A stretch of DNA of 13,288 nucleotides from Pseudomonadota bacterium (GTDB lineage: Bacteria; Pseudomonadota; Gammaproteobacteria; Burkholderiales; Rhodocyclaceae), in assembly GCA_023459095.1 (NCBI GenBank), contig JAEWVQ010000240.1, positions 1-13,288 on the forward strand, read 5' to 3'. The notes under the pieces are model-generated. The model was not told the DNA's origin, made no database searches, and was given only the letters and a program-made list of their open reading frames with translations. Each line of letters begins with the position of its first letter. Within the stretch, counting starts at the first letter, position 1. The position numbers and the translations under genes were made by a program. Below are positions 7,302 through 13,124 of the stretch, piece by piece.

Positions 7302-7567
7302 TCGGTGCCGACATCGTCGCCGCGGTCGCCGAGCTGGTCGGCACCGACGGCCCGGGCGAAGCCGTGGTCGCCCGTCTGCGCGCGCGCTGGCCGCAGCTGC
7401 GCTTCACCCACTGCTCCGACGACGACGTGCCGCCCCGCCTCACCCCCGCGTTCAGCGGCGAGGGCTACCAGCTGTACTACATCGCCGGCGGCGACCACTG
7501 CCTGGCGCTCACCCGGGAGGCCGAGGCGGCGATCGGCCTGGTGGTGGCGGAGGTGGTGGAAGACTGA
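7298..7567 (+). CDS. Small nif-associated protein of unknown function
   Basis: This 89-aa acidic protein starts at ATG 7298, overlapping the nifY stop by 4 nt (ATGA), so the two are translationally coupled. It begins MIGADIVAAVAELVG. The middle carries RWPQLRFTHCSDDDVPPRL, and the end has GYQLYYIAGGDHCLALTREAEAAIGLVVAEV. Similar small open frames occur after nifY or before nifE in other diazotrophs, as I recall, sometimes under a DUF name, but no function has been assigned that I know of. No membrane segment or signal peptide is seen. Its two cysteines, in THCSDDD and DHCLAL, could bind metal, which is speculation. It is the last plus-strand nif gene here; only 10 nt separate it from the convergent type III chaperone gene, and no terminator is visible. 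Confidence 0.75.
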   Translation: MIGADIVAAVAELVGTDGPGEAVVARLRARWPQLRFTHCSDDDVPPRLTPAFSGEGYQLYYIAGGDHCLALTREAEAAIGLVVAEVVED

Positions 7568-7577
7568 GCGCGCGGGG

Positions 7578-8057
7578 TCAGGCGCGGGTGCGCAACGCGT
7601 CCATGATGTCGTTGAGCGGCATGCCGGCGGCGTTGAGTGGCGCCGCCCCGGCGTCCGCGCTGTTCAGGTTCTCCGCCCAGTCCTCGGTGGTGTGCAGGAA
7701 GGTGGTGACGGTGGCGCCCAGCGCGCTGCCGTCCATCCCCTGCCAGTGCAGCGCACGGGCCAGCACCACATGGGGCGGGGTGTCGCCGGACAGGCTCAGC
7801 GTGGCGCCCATCGTCATCTGCCAGAACAGGTTGGCCTGCAGCAGCCGCTCGTAGCTGTCCGCGGTGCGCTCGCCCACCGCGCCGAGGTCGACATACAGCC
7901 ACAGTTCGTTCTCGGTCTCGCGGTATTGCAGGCTCAGGGTGTGGCGCTGGTCGAACACCAGCGCGCAGCCGCCCGTTTCGTCCAGGCGCAGCGCGTTGAG
8001 GCCCAGGTGCTGGCCCAGTTCGCTCACCAGCGCGACCAGCGTTTGCGGAATGTTCAT
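7578..8057 (-). CDS. Type III secretion chaperone, CesT-like
   Basis: This 159-aa acidic protein has the pattern of class I type III secretion chaperones. It has an N-terminal helix (IPQTLVALVSELGQHLGL), a strand pair with LDETGGCALVFDQRHTLSLQY, a second strand region (ENELWLYVDLGAV) and a helix with YERLLQANLFWQMTMGATLSL. This LLQANLF stretch is characteristic of the CesT family. Such chaperones hold the N-terminus of a specific effector in an unfolded state for export. The start ATG 8057 has AAGGAG 5 nt upstream. It is the third gene of the minus-strand unit 10489-7578, so its client is probably the kinase-like protein encoded first. No secretion apparatus genes are in the window. Confidence 0.8.
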   Translation of the reverse strand: MNIPQTLVALVSELGQHLGLNALRLDETGGCALVFDQRHTLSLQYRETENELWLYVDLGAVGERTADSYERLLQANLFWQMTMGATLSLSGDTPPHVVLARALHWQGMDGSALGATVTTFLHTTEDWAENLNSADAGAAPLNAAGMPLNDIMDALRTRA

Positions 8058-8084
8058 GCGTGCTCCTTGTCGGTCGGGGCGGGC

Positions 8085-8681
8085 TTAGCGCCCCAGGGTG
8101 TCCAGTTCGGTGTCGATCTGCGTCAGCATCCTGTCGGCCGGTCGCCAGTCGAGTGCCTCGGGGTCGGCGACCGGGGTGCGCACCCAGGCCCAGCCGGAAC
8201 GGGTGAAGCGGCTCACTACCGCCAGCAGCTTCTGGCCGGGGGCGAGCCGGCCCGCGGTTTGCAGCGCGGCCAGGCGGGCGGGCAGCGGGGCGGCCCAGTC
8301 GAGCACGCGGCGGATCTGCGCGCGCGCGGCCTCTTCATCCACGTAGGCGCCGCCCCACGGCAGCTGCACGAAGAGCGCGAGCGGCCCGTGGACCAGGTAG
8401 TAATGCATGGCCCAGCTGTTCGTGCCGTGGCCGTCCATCGCCACCACGGCGTGATCGAAGGCCGCGGACCCGCTCAGCCAGTCCCCCAGATGGACGTCGA
8501 GCACATAGGGCGGCGCTTCCAGCGCGTGGCTGGAGAAGATTGCGGGGGTGCGTTCGCGCAGGGCCGCCGCGAGTTCGGGCGGGAGCAAGGGGAAGGGCAG
8601 CGCTTCGGTCTCGAACAGGGTTTGGGCGCGTTGCAGGTCGGTCGGCATCGATGGGGTCTCGGCGGCAAGAGGGAGCAGCAT
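8085..8681 (-). CDS. Unknown protein between effector and chaperone genes
   Basis: I do not recognise this 198-aa protein. ATG 8681 starts 2 nt after the TGA of the upstream kinase-like gene, which suggests translational coupling; an internal ATG at 8648 (MPTDLQRAQTLF) is an alternative start. The sequence is soluble, with no signal peptide or membrane helix. The most distinctive block is in the middle, reading HAVVAMDGHGTNSWAMHYY and then LALFVQLPWGGAYVDEE. Later come an Ala/Leu-rich helical part and KLLAVVSRFTRSGWAWVR. It ends 27 nt before the CesT-like gene. Its place suggests a second chaperone, a partner or a second effector of the same system, but no motif decides this. Confidence 0.7.
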   Translation of the reverse strand: MLLPLAAETPSMPTDLQRAQTLFETEALPFPLLPPELAAALRERTPAIFSSHALEAPPYVLDVHLGDWLSGSAAFDHAVVAMDGHGTNSWAMHYYLVHGPLALFVQLPWGGAYVDEEAARAQIRRVLDWAAPLPARLAALQTAGRLAPGQKLLAVVSRFTRSGWAWVRTPVADPEALDWRPADRMLTQIDTELDTLGR

Positions 8682-8683
8682 GA

Positions 8684-10489
8684 TCAGAACAGATCCACGG
8701 CGTGGTGCAGATCGCGGGCAAAGTAGCTGTTTCTGCTGGTGAACAGATCCGCATGGGGAGACTCGCCCCATTGTTCGGGCTCGATCACCAGGTTGAGCTG
8801 TTGCAGCCCTTGGATATGGTTTTGAACGGACTCCAGCCGGCTGTGGGCGGCCTGCATTTCGGCGGGCGAGAGCTTGTCGCCCACGAGCTTTTGCAGCGCG
8901 TCCGGGGTGAGCGAGAGAATGGCCTGGGCCATCTCCGTGTCCACCACCGGCGGCATGAGCGTGCCGCGGTAGCCGTGGCGCTCCTTGTGGTTGGACCAGC
9001 GGATGTCGTCGCCATGGAGGGTCCGCTCGCCGAAGCACTGGTCGTTGTCGATCCCCGACACCTTTACACGGCCGTCGGCGGCCACGTCCACGAAATAGTT
9101 GCCGCCGTGGCGGTCGCCCTGCCCGACGATGTGATCGAGCAGCTGCAGCTTGGTGATCTGGCGCTGGACCTCGGGGTTGCGCAGGGTGGTGTAGCTGCAC
9201 TCGTGGGCCGGCCGGCCGGGGGCGTGGCCCATTACCATGCCGAGGCGCTGGTGACTGACGCCATCCTCCCCCTGCACCCGGCAGGTGCCGATGCGGCAAT
9301 CGACCACCACATCGAAACCCAGCGCGCGTGCCACGTCGGTGGTGGCCAGGTTGCGGTTGGCGGTGCGCGGGGCGTCGTGCTGAATCCCGATCTTGGCGGC
9401 CACCCAGCCGCCTTCGTGGTTCGACAGCGGCTTGAACACCCCATTCTCCACCCCGTTCGAACTGCCGTAGCGCACCGCGTACACCTGATTGAACGCCCCG
9501 TGCCCCAGTTCTCTCACCGTGCCCAGGCGGTGGGCGTCGGTTTGGGAGGTAAAGATGGTCTGGTGGGTGATCGGCAGGCCGAACGTGCGATACACCGAGC
9601 CGCCTTGCGCCCGCGCTCCGCTCACTTCCAGCAGGTAAGCCTCATCGGCGTTGAAGCCGGCCTGGGCGTAGTGGCTGAGCTGGGCGGGGTTGCCGAGCAG
9701 GCTGCGGCCGCGCTCGCTGTCGATGAGTTCGCGGGCGTCGCTCGCCTGGCTGGGCAACAGTCCGCGGTTGAGCAGGCGGGTCATGTCGGCCAGCGACACG
9801 CCCTCGCGCGCGAACGCGATCACATCGGCAATGCTCGCGCCGGCGGGCAGGGCGCCGCCGGCCTTGAATTCATTGATCACGCCCTGCAGCACCGCGCGCT
9901 CATGGGCGATCTGCGTGCGGAGATCCTCGATGGCGCCGGTGCGCGTGTGTCGGCTGTTGCTGCCGTAACGCTCGGCGGCCTGGGCCAGGGTGTCGAGCTG
10001 GGTCTGCAGGGTTTCGGCGGCGTCTACCAGCACGCGCGTCGATTGATTGCCCGCCCCCTGCGCTGCCATTGCGCCCGAACTGGTAAGCGCGTGGTAGGCA
10101 TTCAGCCCGTTGAGGATGGCCTTGTACTCGCTGGAGCGCTGAAGGGTGAACAGCCCAAAGCGGATGTCGTCCTTGGGCCGCCCGGCGCGCGTCATCAGCT
10201 CGTTCGACGAAGGCAAGGCGCCGAAGCGCGCGAGGCGCACCAGCTGCGGCGCGGGCAGGCCGACCCGGACCTGCGGCACCGGCCGTTGTGCTTGCCCCGT
10301 TTGCCGGCTGGGGGGCGATGCCTTCACGTGTTGGGCGTGGGGCAGCGACTGTACCTGCCGGCCTGCCAGGCTGCCGCTTTCCGAGGTCCGGGAGGCGTTA
10401 TCCGGAGACGGCGGCGTCGAAATGTGTCCCGTGTTGTTTGTGTAGCCAACCTGAGTGTGGCTGACCGAGTGGCTGATCTGGGAGGGCAT
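8684..10489 (-). CDS. Putative type III effector with PI3/PI4-kinase-like domain
   Basis: This 601-aa protein has a Ser/Thr/Gln/Pro-rich, poorly ordered N-terminus (1-80), as expected for a type III export signal and chaperone-binding region. A helical region follows (about 110-290). The C-terminal part resembles type II PI4-kinase/PI3-kinase folds: a glycine-rich loop ELGHGAFNQVYAVRY (327-341), a GVFKP motif with Lys353, a catalytic loop VGQGDRHGGNYFV (Asp459, Asn464) and a metal-binding IDNDQCFG (480-487). These are the expected catalytic residues, so activity is likely; whether the substrate is a lipid or a protein is unknown. ATG 10489 has GGAG upstream. It heads a three-gene unit ending in a CesT-like chaperone, the main reason to call it an effector. 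It could also be a toxin delivered by another system. No hrp-box or PIP-box was seen upstream. Confidence 0.7.
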   Translation of the reverse strand: MPSQISHSVSHTQVGYTNNTGHISTPPSPDNASRTSESGSLAGRQVQSLPHAQHVKASPPSRQTGQAQRPVPQVRVGLPAPQLVRLARFGALPSSNELMTRAGRPKDDIRFGLFTLQRSSEYKAILNGLNAYHALTSSGAMAAQGAGNQSTRVLVDAAETLQTQLDTLAQAAERYGSNSRHTRTGAIEDLRTQIAHERAVLQGVINEFKAGGALPAGASIADVIAFAREGVSLADMTRLLNRGLLPSQASDARELIDSERGRSLLGNPAQLSHYAQAGFNADEAYLLEVSGARAQGGSVYRTFGLPITHQTIFTSQTDAHRLGTVRELGHGAFNQVYAVRYGSSNGVENGVFKPLSNHEGGWVAAKIGIQHDAPRTANRNLATTDVARALGFDVVVDCRIGTCRVQGEDGVSHQRLGMVMGHAPGRPAHECSYTTLRNPEVQRQITKLQLLDHIVGQGDRHGGNYFVDVAADGRVKVSGIDNDQCFGERTLHGDDIRWSNHKERHGYRGTLMPPVVDTEMAQAILSLTPDALQKLVGDKLSPAEMQAAHSRLESVQNHIQGLQQLNLVIEPEQWGESPHADLFTSRNSYFARDLHHAVDLF

Positions 10490-10607
10490 GGAGGCTCCGG
10501 TGTCACCCCGCTGCGGGGCATTCTTACCGATCAGTAACAGCAGCGGCCGTTCGGTTCACGGGCGACCGACAAAAGTGCGCGAGCCATCGCTTGGGGCGAC
10601 GGCCGTG

Positions 10608-10626
10608 GGGCGGCCCGATGCCGCCC
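10608..10626 (-). terminator. Possible terminator-like hairpin after the lipoprotein gene
   Basis: GGGCGGC and GCCGCCC form a 7-bp stem with a 5-nt loop, about 90 nt beyond the lipoprotein stop and about 120 nt before the effector start. No T-run is present on either side, so the call is weak. The 10490-10713 gap should also hold the effector promoter, but I see no clear -35/-10 or hrp motif. Confidence 0.25.
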
Positions 10627-10713
10627 TTGGGCGTGGCGTGACCGCATGCGGCGCGCTGGGGCCGCTGCGGTGTTTTTCCGCGCACGGCCTGCCGGGCAGG
10701 GTGGCGAGGCGCT

Positions 10714-11181
10714 TTATTGCTTCTCGGGCATTGCCGAAGAATGGTGGCTGCTGATCAGCCACTCGGCACCGTTCCAGCGGTAGGTATAGGTGTAGCGTCC
10801 GCTGACCTTGGCACCGGTCTTGGCGAAGGTGAAGGTGTACAGGCCGGCATCCACCGCGGTGTTGCAGCCGAGTTCGATGGTGCGCAGGTCGATGCTGCCG
10901 GACGGGCGGTCTTCCAGAAAATGATGGAAGTAGTCGGCCTTCTCGGCGGGGGTGAGGCGCGGCGTGTTGGAAACCGTGGGCAGCAGAATCGAGCGCTCGG
11001 CATAGTTGGCGACCACCTGGTGCGGGTCGCCCGTCTGCAAGGAACGATTCCAGCGCTCGAACAGCGAGGCCACTTCCTGTTCGGTAACCGCCTGGCAGGA
11101 CTCCGTGCGAGGGCTCTGGGTGCTGGCGCAGCCGGCCAGCGCGGCAGCGAGCGCCAGAATGCTCAAGGACTTCATTTTCAT
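10714..11181 (-). CDS. Lipoprotein with a CaMKII-association/SgcJ-like domain
   Basis: This 155-aa protein begins MKMKSLSILALAAALAGC, a lipoprotein signal with lipobox LAGC (residues 15-18), so Cys18 should be lipidated. The mature part fits the NTF2-like fold of the CaMKII-association/SgcJ-EcaC group. It has an N-terminal helix (EVASLFERWNRSLQTGDPHQV), then YAERSILLPTVS, then a final strand pair (TYTYRWNGAEWLISSHHSSAMPE). The WLISSHHSSAMPE ending is typical of that family. Members bind small ligands or act as oligomerisation domains; the enzyme activity implied by the name SgcJ/EcaC is unproven. ATG 11181 has AGGAG 6 nt upstream. It lies between the integron segment and the effector operon on the same strand and has no attC of its own. 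Confidence 0.75.
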   Translation of the reverse strand: MKMKSLSILALAAALAGCASTQSPRTESCQAVTEQEVASLFERWNRSLQTGDPHQVVANYAERSILLPTVSNTPRLTPAEKADYFHHFLEDRPSGSIDLRTIELGCNTAVDAGLYTFTFAKTGAKVSGRYTYTYRWNGAEWLISSHHSSAMPEKQ

Positions 11182-11313
11182 TTTGTTCTCCTTTGATTGC
11201 GGGTTGTCGAGTGCTGAAAAGCGGCTGTGCGATGTCCTTACGAAGCAGATGAAGGTACCCGCAGGCTTTCGGTTACGACCCGTTGCAGTCGTTCAGCTTT
11301 GAGGGAGGCTGTC

Positions 11314-11394
11314 GTTCAACGGACAGGTTAAGGGGCGGACCCAAGCGTAGCTTGCGGACGTCCGAAGTGAGCGACCTTGAACCGTTTGTTAGCT
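11314..11394 (-). repeat. attC recombination site of cassette 2
   Basis: An 81-nt imperfect palindrome on the minus strand. The outer boxes are AGCTAAC (R'', 11394-11388) and GTTGAAC (R', 11320-11314). The inner boxes are GGTTCAAGG (L'') and CCTTAACC (L'), which pair except for one extrahelical C, the strand-marking feature of attC. The stop TAA of the cassette gene lies within R''. The opening TAACAAACGGTTCAAGG resembles Vibrio-type attC repeats. Confidence 0.85.
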
Positions 11395-12215
11395 TTTTGC
11401 TTGCAGTTCGCTTTTAAGAATTTCTGAGGCAGCCTTGTTGAAGCTGAGTGAGTGTTCGAGAGTCTCATTGGCAAGATCTACCCCGGATGAAACATTTTTA
11501 AGATGATTGGATAAAAGCATCTCAAGGTAATTGAATAGCTCAGTGGTTGCCCACTTCTTTTCCTTGAATAAATCTAGTTCTTTTTTTGTGAAAATGGTGC
11601 TAAGAATTTGATTTAATCCGTGATCATCTCGCCAATCATTTTTGGGTGGTTTATTTGGATGTAATGTATTTATATAGAAACACAACCTGCCAGTTAGTCC
11701 CCTGTAAGCCCAGTACAACTGATAGCTGCGATCATCTAAAAAGGGGCGAACCAAATCGGCCTCGCTGTGAATTATTGCGTGCATGGCCTCGGGGTCGGTA
11801 GCCTTCTGGGCGTACTCGAATTTTGGATTGCTAGCAAGCTGTGGGTACTCTTCAAACGTAAGAATGTCGAGCCAGATGATTGGGGAGGGCCTTTCATCGC
11901 GTAGTTTTATAATTTGCGCCCAGATTGTTTGCACGGCATCTATGCGTTTTTCGGTAAATGCCTTCTTGCTTTCCAGATATGCAGAATTTGTTATTGATAG
12001 GGAGTTTATGAAGTTTTGATTCGATAGCTTTAAGGCTTCCATTTCTCTGGAATATTTTCTTCTGTCGGCCTCTAATATTCTATTTGCCCACACCTTTGAT
12101 AACCAAGTACTTAAGGCAACGATAACTACTCCGGCTCCGCCCACGGCGCCAAGGGCTGAAAGCACAACCTTAAAAGCTTCATCCCAATTCACGATACGTC
12201 CTTGCAATAAGCTAA
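11320..12215 (-). mobile_element. Integron gene cassette 2
   Basis: An 896-nt cassette bounded by the GTT cut points of two attC sites: after G at 12216 on the 5' side and at G 11320 on the 3' side. It carries one gene (11389-12192) with only 23 nt before its start and its stop inside the attC, the compact layout typical of cassettes. It is visibly richer in A+T than the nif genes, which supports acquisition from elsewhere. Confidence 0.8.
11389..12192 (-). CDS. Cassette-encoded membrane-anchored protein of unknown function
   Basis: The start is GTG 12192, with AAGGA 6 nt upstream, giving 267 aa. The longer frame to 12312 would run through the attC of the previous cassette and is rejected. 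The N-terminus MNWDEAFKVVLSALGAVGG leads into one hydrophobic segment (about 8-28). A basic LSKVWANRIL turn follows, then a charged helix likely to form a coiled coil (about 40-65). The rest is a soluble helical domain without a motif I recognise. Proteins with this N-terminal pattern turn up often as hypothetical genes in integrons and genomic islands, as I recall. An anchored cytoplasmic domain suits a stress or defence role, but nothing here proves it. Codon use is AT-rich compared with neighbours. Confidence 0.75.
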   Translation of the reverse strand: MNWDEAFKVVLSALGAVGGAGVVIVALSTWLSKVWANRILEADRRKYSREMEALKLSNQNFINSLSITNSAYLESKKAFTEKRIDAVQTIWAQIIKLRDERPSPIIWLDILTFEEYPQLASNPKFEYAQKATDPEAMHAIIHSEADLVRPFLDDRSYQLYWAYRGLTGRLCFYINTLHPNKPPKNDWRDDHGLNQILSTIFTKKELDLFKEKKWATTELFNYLEMLLSNHLKNVSSGVDLANETLEHSLSFNKAASEILKSELQAKS

Positions 12216-12290
12216 CGTTCAAGGTGAGGGGCGCGGAGACAGCAAGCAAGGCTTGCTGGCGTAGCGTCCCTCTCGACCTTGTTGTTAGCG
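12210..12290 (-). repeat. attC recombination site of cassette 1
   Basis: An 81-nt attC on the minus strand. CGCTAAC (R'', 12290-12284) pairs with GTTAGC (R', 12216-12211). AAGGTCGAGAGGG (L'') pairs with CCCCTCACCTT (L') leaving an extrahelical C and A. In the centre, CAGCAAGC and GCTTGCTG form an 8-bp terminal stem around CTT. The stop TAA of the cassette gene is inside R''. It is the same length as the other attC in the array. Confidence 0.87.
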
Positions 12291-12652
12291 ATCTACCTTT
12301 TTTGCCTTGCACTCATCTACCAACTGCTTGGTGACTGCTTCCGCTTCTTCTTGTGACGCAAATCCGCATAATTTGTTTTTCTTTTCCCAAATAACACCAT
12401 TCTCCAAATTTTGAATTTTTACCGTATCTCCTTCGACTGAGAGAACCTTGTTAACGAAATAATCTCTACCAGATCTTTTCGCACAATCAAATTCTGCATT
12501 TATCTCGGATGCCAAAAAAATTATTCTTCCTGGTTCTGATGTGCACTTGATTGACTCAGCGGAATGGGACATAGCCGGGAGCATAGAAACAGAAAGTGTA
12601 AAAATAATTTGGTACTTCTTCATGGAACCTCTCCTTTTGTGTTGAACGCTAA
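12216..12652 (-). mobile_element. Integron gene cassette 1
   Basis: A 437-nt cassette that sits directly after the attI1-like site: the boundary is the G-TT cut within GTTAGCG at 12653/12652. It ends at the GTTAGC core at 12216. It carries one short gene (12285-12623) and an 81-nt attC. As the first cassette it would be the one best expressed from an integron promoter. Confidence 0.82.
12285..12623 (-). CDS. Cassette-encoded small secreted protein
   Basis: This 112-aa protein has a clear signal peptide, MKKYQIIFTLSVSMLPAMSHSA, with probable cleavage after residue 22. The mature protein of about 90 aa is periplasmic or secreted and has three cysteines (SIKCTSE, FDCAKRS, KLCGF) plus one near the C-terminus (DECKAKK). 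Disulfides are therefore possible. I do not recognise the family. ATG 12623 has AGGAG upstream. The stop codon lies within the attC R'' box. It is AT-rich compared with the nif genes and is the first cassette after attI. Function is unknown; secreted cysteine-containing cassette proteins are common in environmental integrons. Confidence 0.78.
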   Translation of the reverse strand: MKKYQIIFTLSVSMLPAMSHSAESIKCTSEPGRIIFLASEINAEFDCAKRSGRDYFVNKVLSVEGDTVKIQNLENGVIWEKKNKLCGFASQEEAEAVTKQLVDECKAKKVDR

Positions 12653-12690
12653 CTTTGTTTTAGGGCGACAGTTCTGCCGCATAACATCGG
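12647..12690 (-). other. attI1-like integron insertion site
   Basis: Read on the minus strand, the 21 nt from 12669 down to 12649, including CCCTAAAACAAAGTTAG, are identical to the 3' end of attI1 of class 1 integrons as I remember it. Upstream, GATGTTATGCGGCAG resembles the integrase-binding repeat GATGTTACGCAGCAG. Over 43 nt I count about 36 identities. The GTTAGCG core is followed directly by cassette 1, so orientation and position are right for attI. The integrase gene that should lie on the plus strand beyond it is absent. Confidence 0.8.
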
Positions 12691-13022
12691 GATGCTGGAT
12701 AAAATTTTCTGCAACCTCCTGTTTAGAAGAAAAAATATTGCGCAAGGCAAGATAACAACGCAGGTAAAGCGGCAGCCGACATGGTAGGTGATCTGATCGA
12801 TTCCGGAAACAGGCGTTTAGCATATTCTTCCGCCGAAATGACCGCTATCCGGATCAATTGATGACCGGCTGCACATGGCCGATAACGGACGATCCTTCAA
12901 GTCAGTCCGGCTCACAGCTCCAGCAGAGCGGCAGCTATGCCCAACGCTCCGCGCGATGATGCTCCTAGCCCCCTGACTCAAGCGCAGTTTGCGTCCGCTG
13001 CAGGCCGTGCCTCCTCACAAAC
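12691..13022. other. Stretch without a recognised gene
   Basis: Between attI and the terminator there is no credible gene on either strand. A 31-codon frame from ATG 12692 does not resemble an integron integrase start. The first part is AT-rich, like the cassettes; from about 12780 the GC content rises back toward that of the chromosome, which may mark the edge of the inserted segment. The gene-free region as a whole runs from 12624 to 13124 and holds attI, the possible promoter and the terminator. Confidence 0.6.
12722..12750 (-). promoter_or_regulatory. Possible cassette promoter
   Basis: On the minus strand TTGCCT (12750-12745) and TCTAAA (12727-12722) are separated by 17 nt, each matching 4 of 6 consensus bases. 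It would start transcription near 12714, upstream of attI, and drive the cassettes like an integron Pc. The match is modest in an AT-rich stretch. Confidence 0.3.
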
Positions 13023-13053
13023 GAAAACGCCCGGGTCTCTCCCGGGCGTTTTC
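13023..13053 (-). terminator. Intrinsic terminator, works on either strand
   Basis: GAAAACGCCCGGG (13023-13035) and CCCGGGCGTTTTC (13041-13053) form a perfect 13-bp stem with a 5-nt loop, with runs of T on both strands. It lies 71 nt beyond the stop of the NifM-like gene and should end that transcript before the integron region. Confidence 0.88.
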
Positions 13054-13124
13054 AACTTTACGGCCACGTTTTCGATTTCTCTTGCGCGATACCGGGAGAC
13101 GTTGCCGCCCCTCGGTGTTGCGCT

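Noticed and set aside
8702..10537. 611-codon plus-strand frame opposite the kinase-like gene
   Set aside because: Rich in Gly/Ala/Val/His with no motifs; the minus frame has kinase motifs, a ribosome binding site and operon context.
10490..10713. hrp-box or PIP-box promoter upstream of the effector
   Set aside because: No GGAACC-N-CCAC or paired TTCG motif at the right spacing was found.
10620..10713. attC downstream of the lipoprotein gene, making it a third cassette
   Set aside because: No RYYYAAC/GTTRRRY pair or matching inner boxes follow its stop codon.
12692..12787. Short frame as a relic of intI
   Set aside because: Its 31 codons do not resemble the N-terminus of an integron integrase and no other frame continues one.
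12855..12880. Possible class 1 integron/Tn402 terminal repeat around a GGCTGCAC stretch
   Set aside because: Only the short GGCTGCAC part matches the 25-bp repeat as I recall it; the rest differs.
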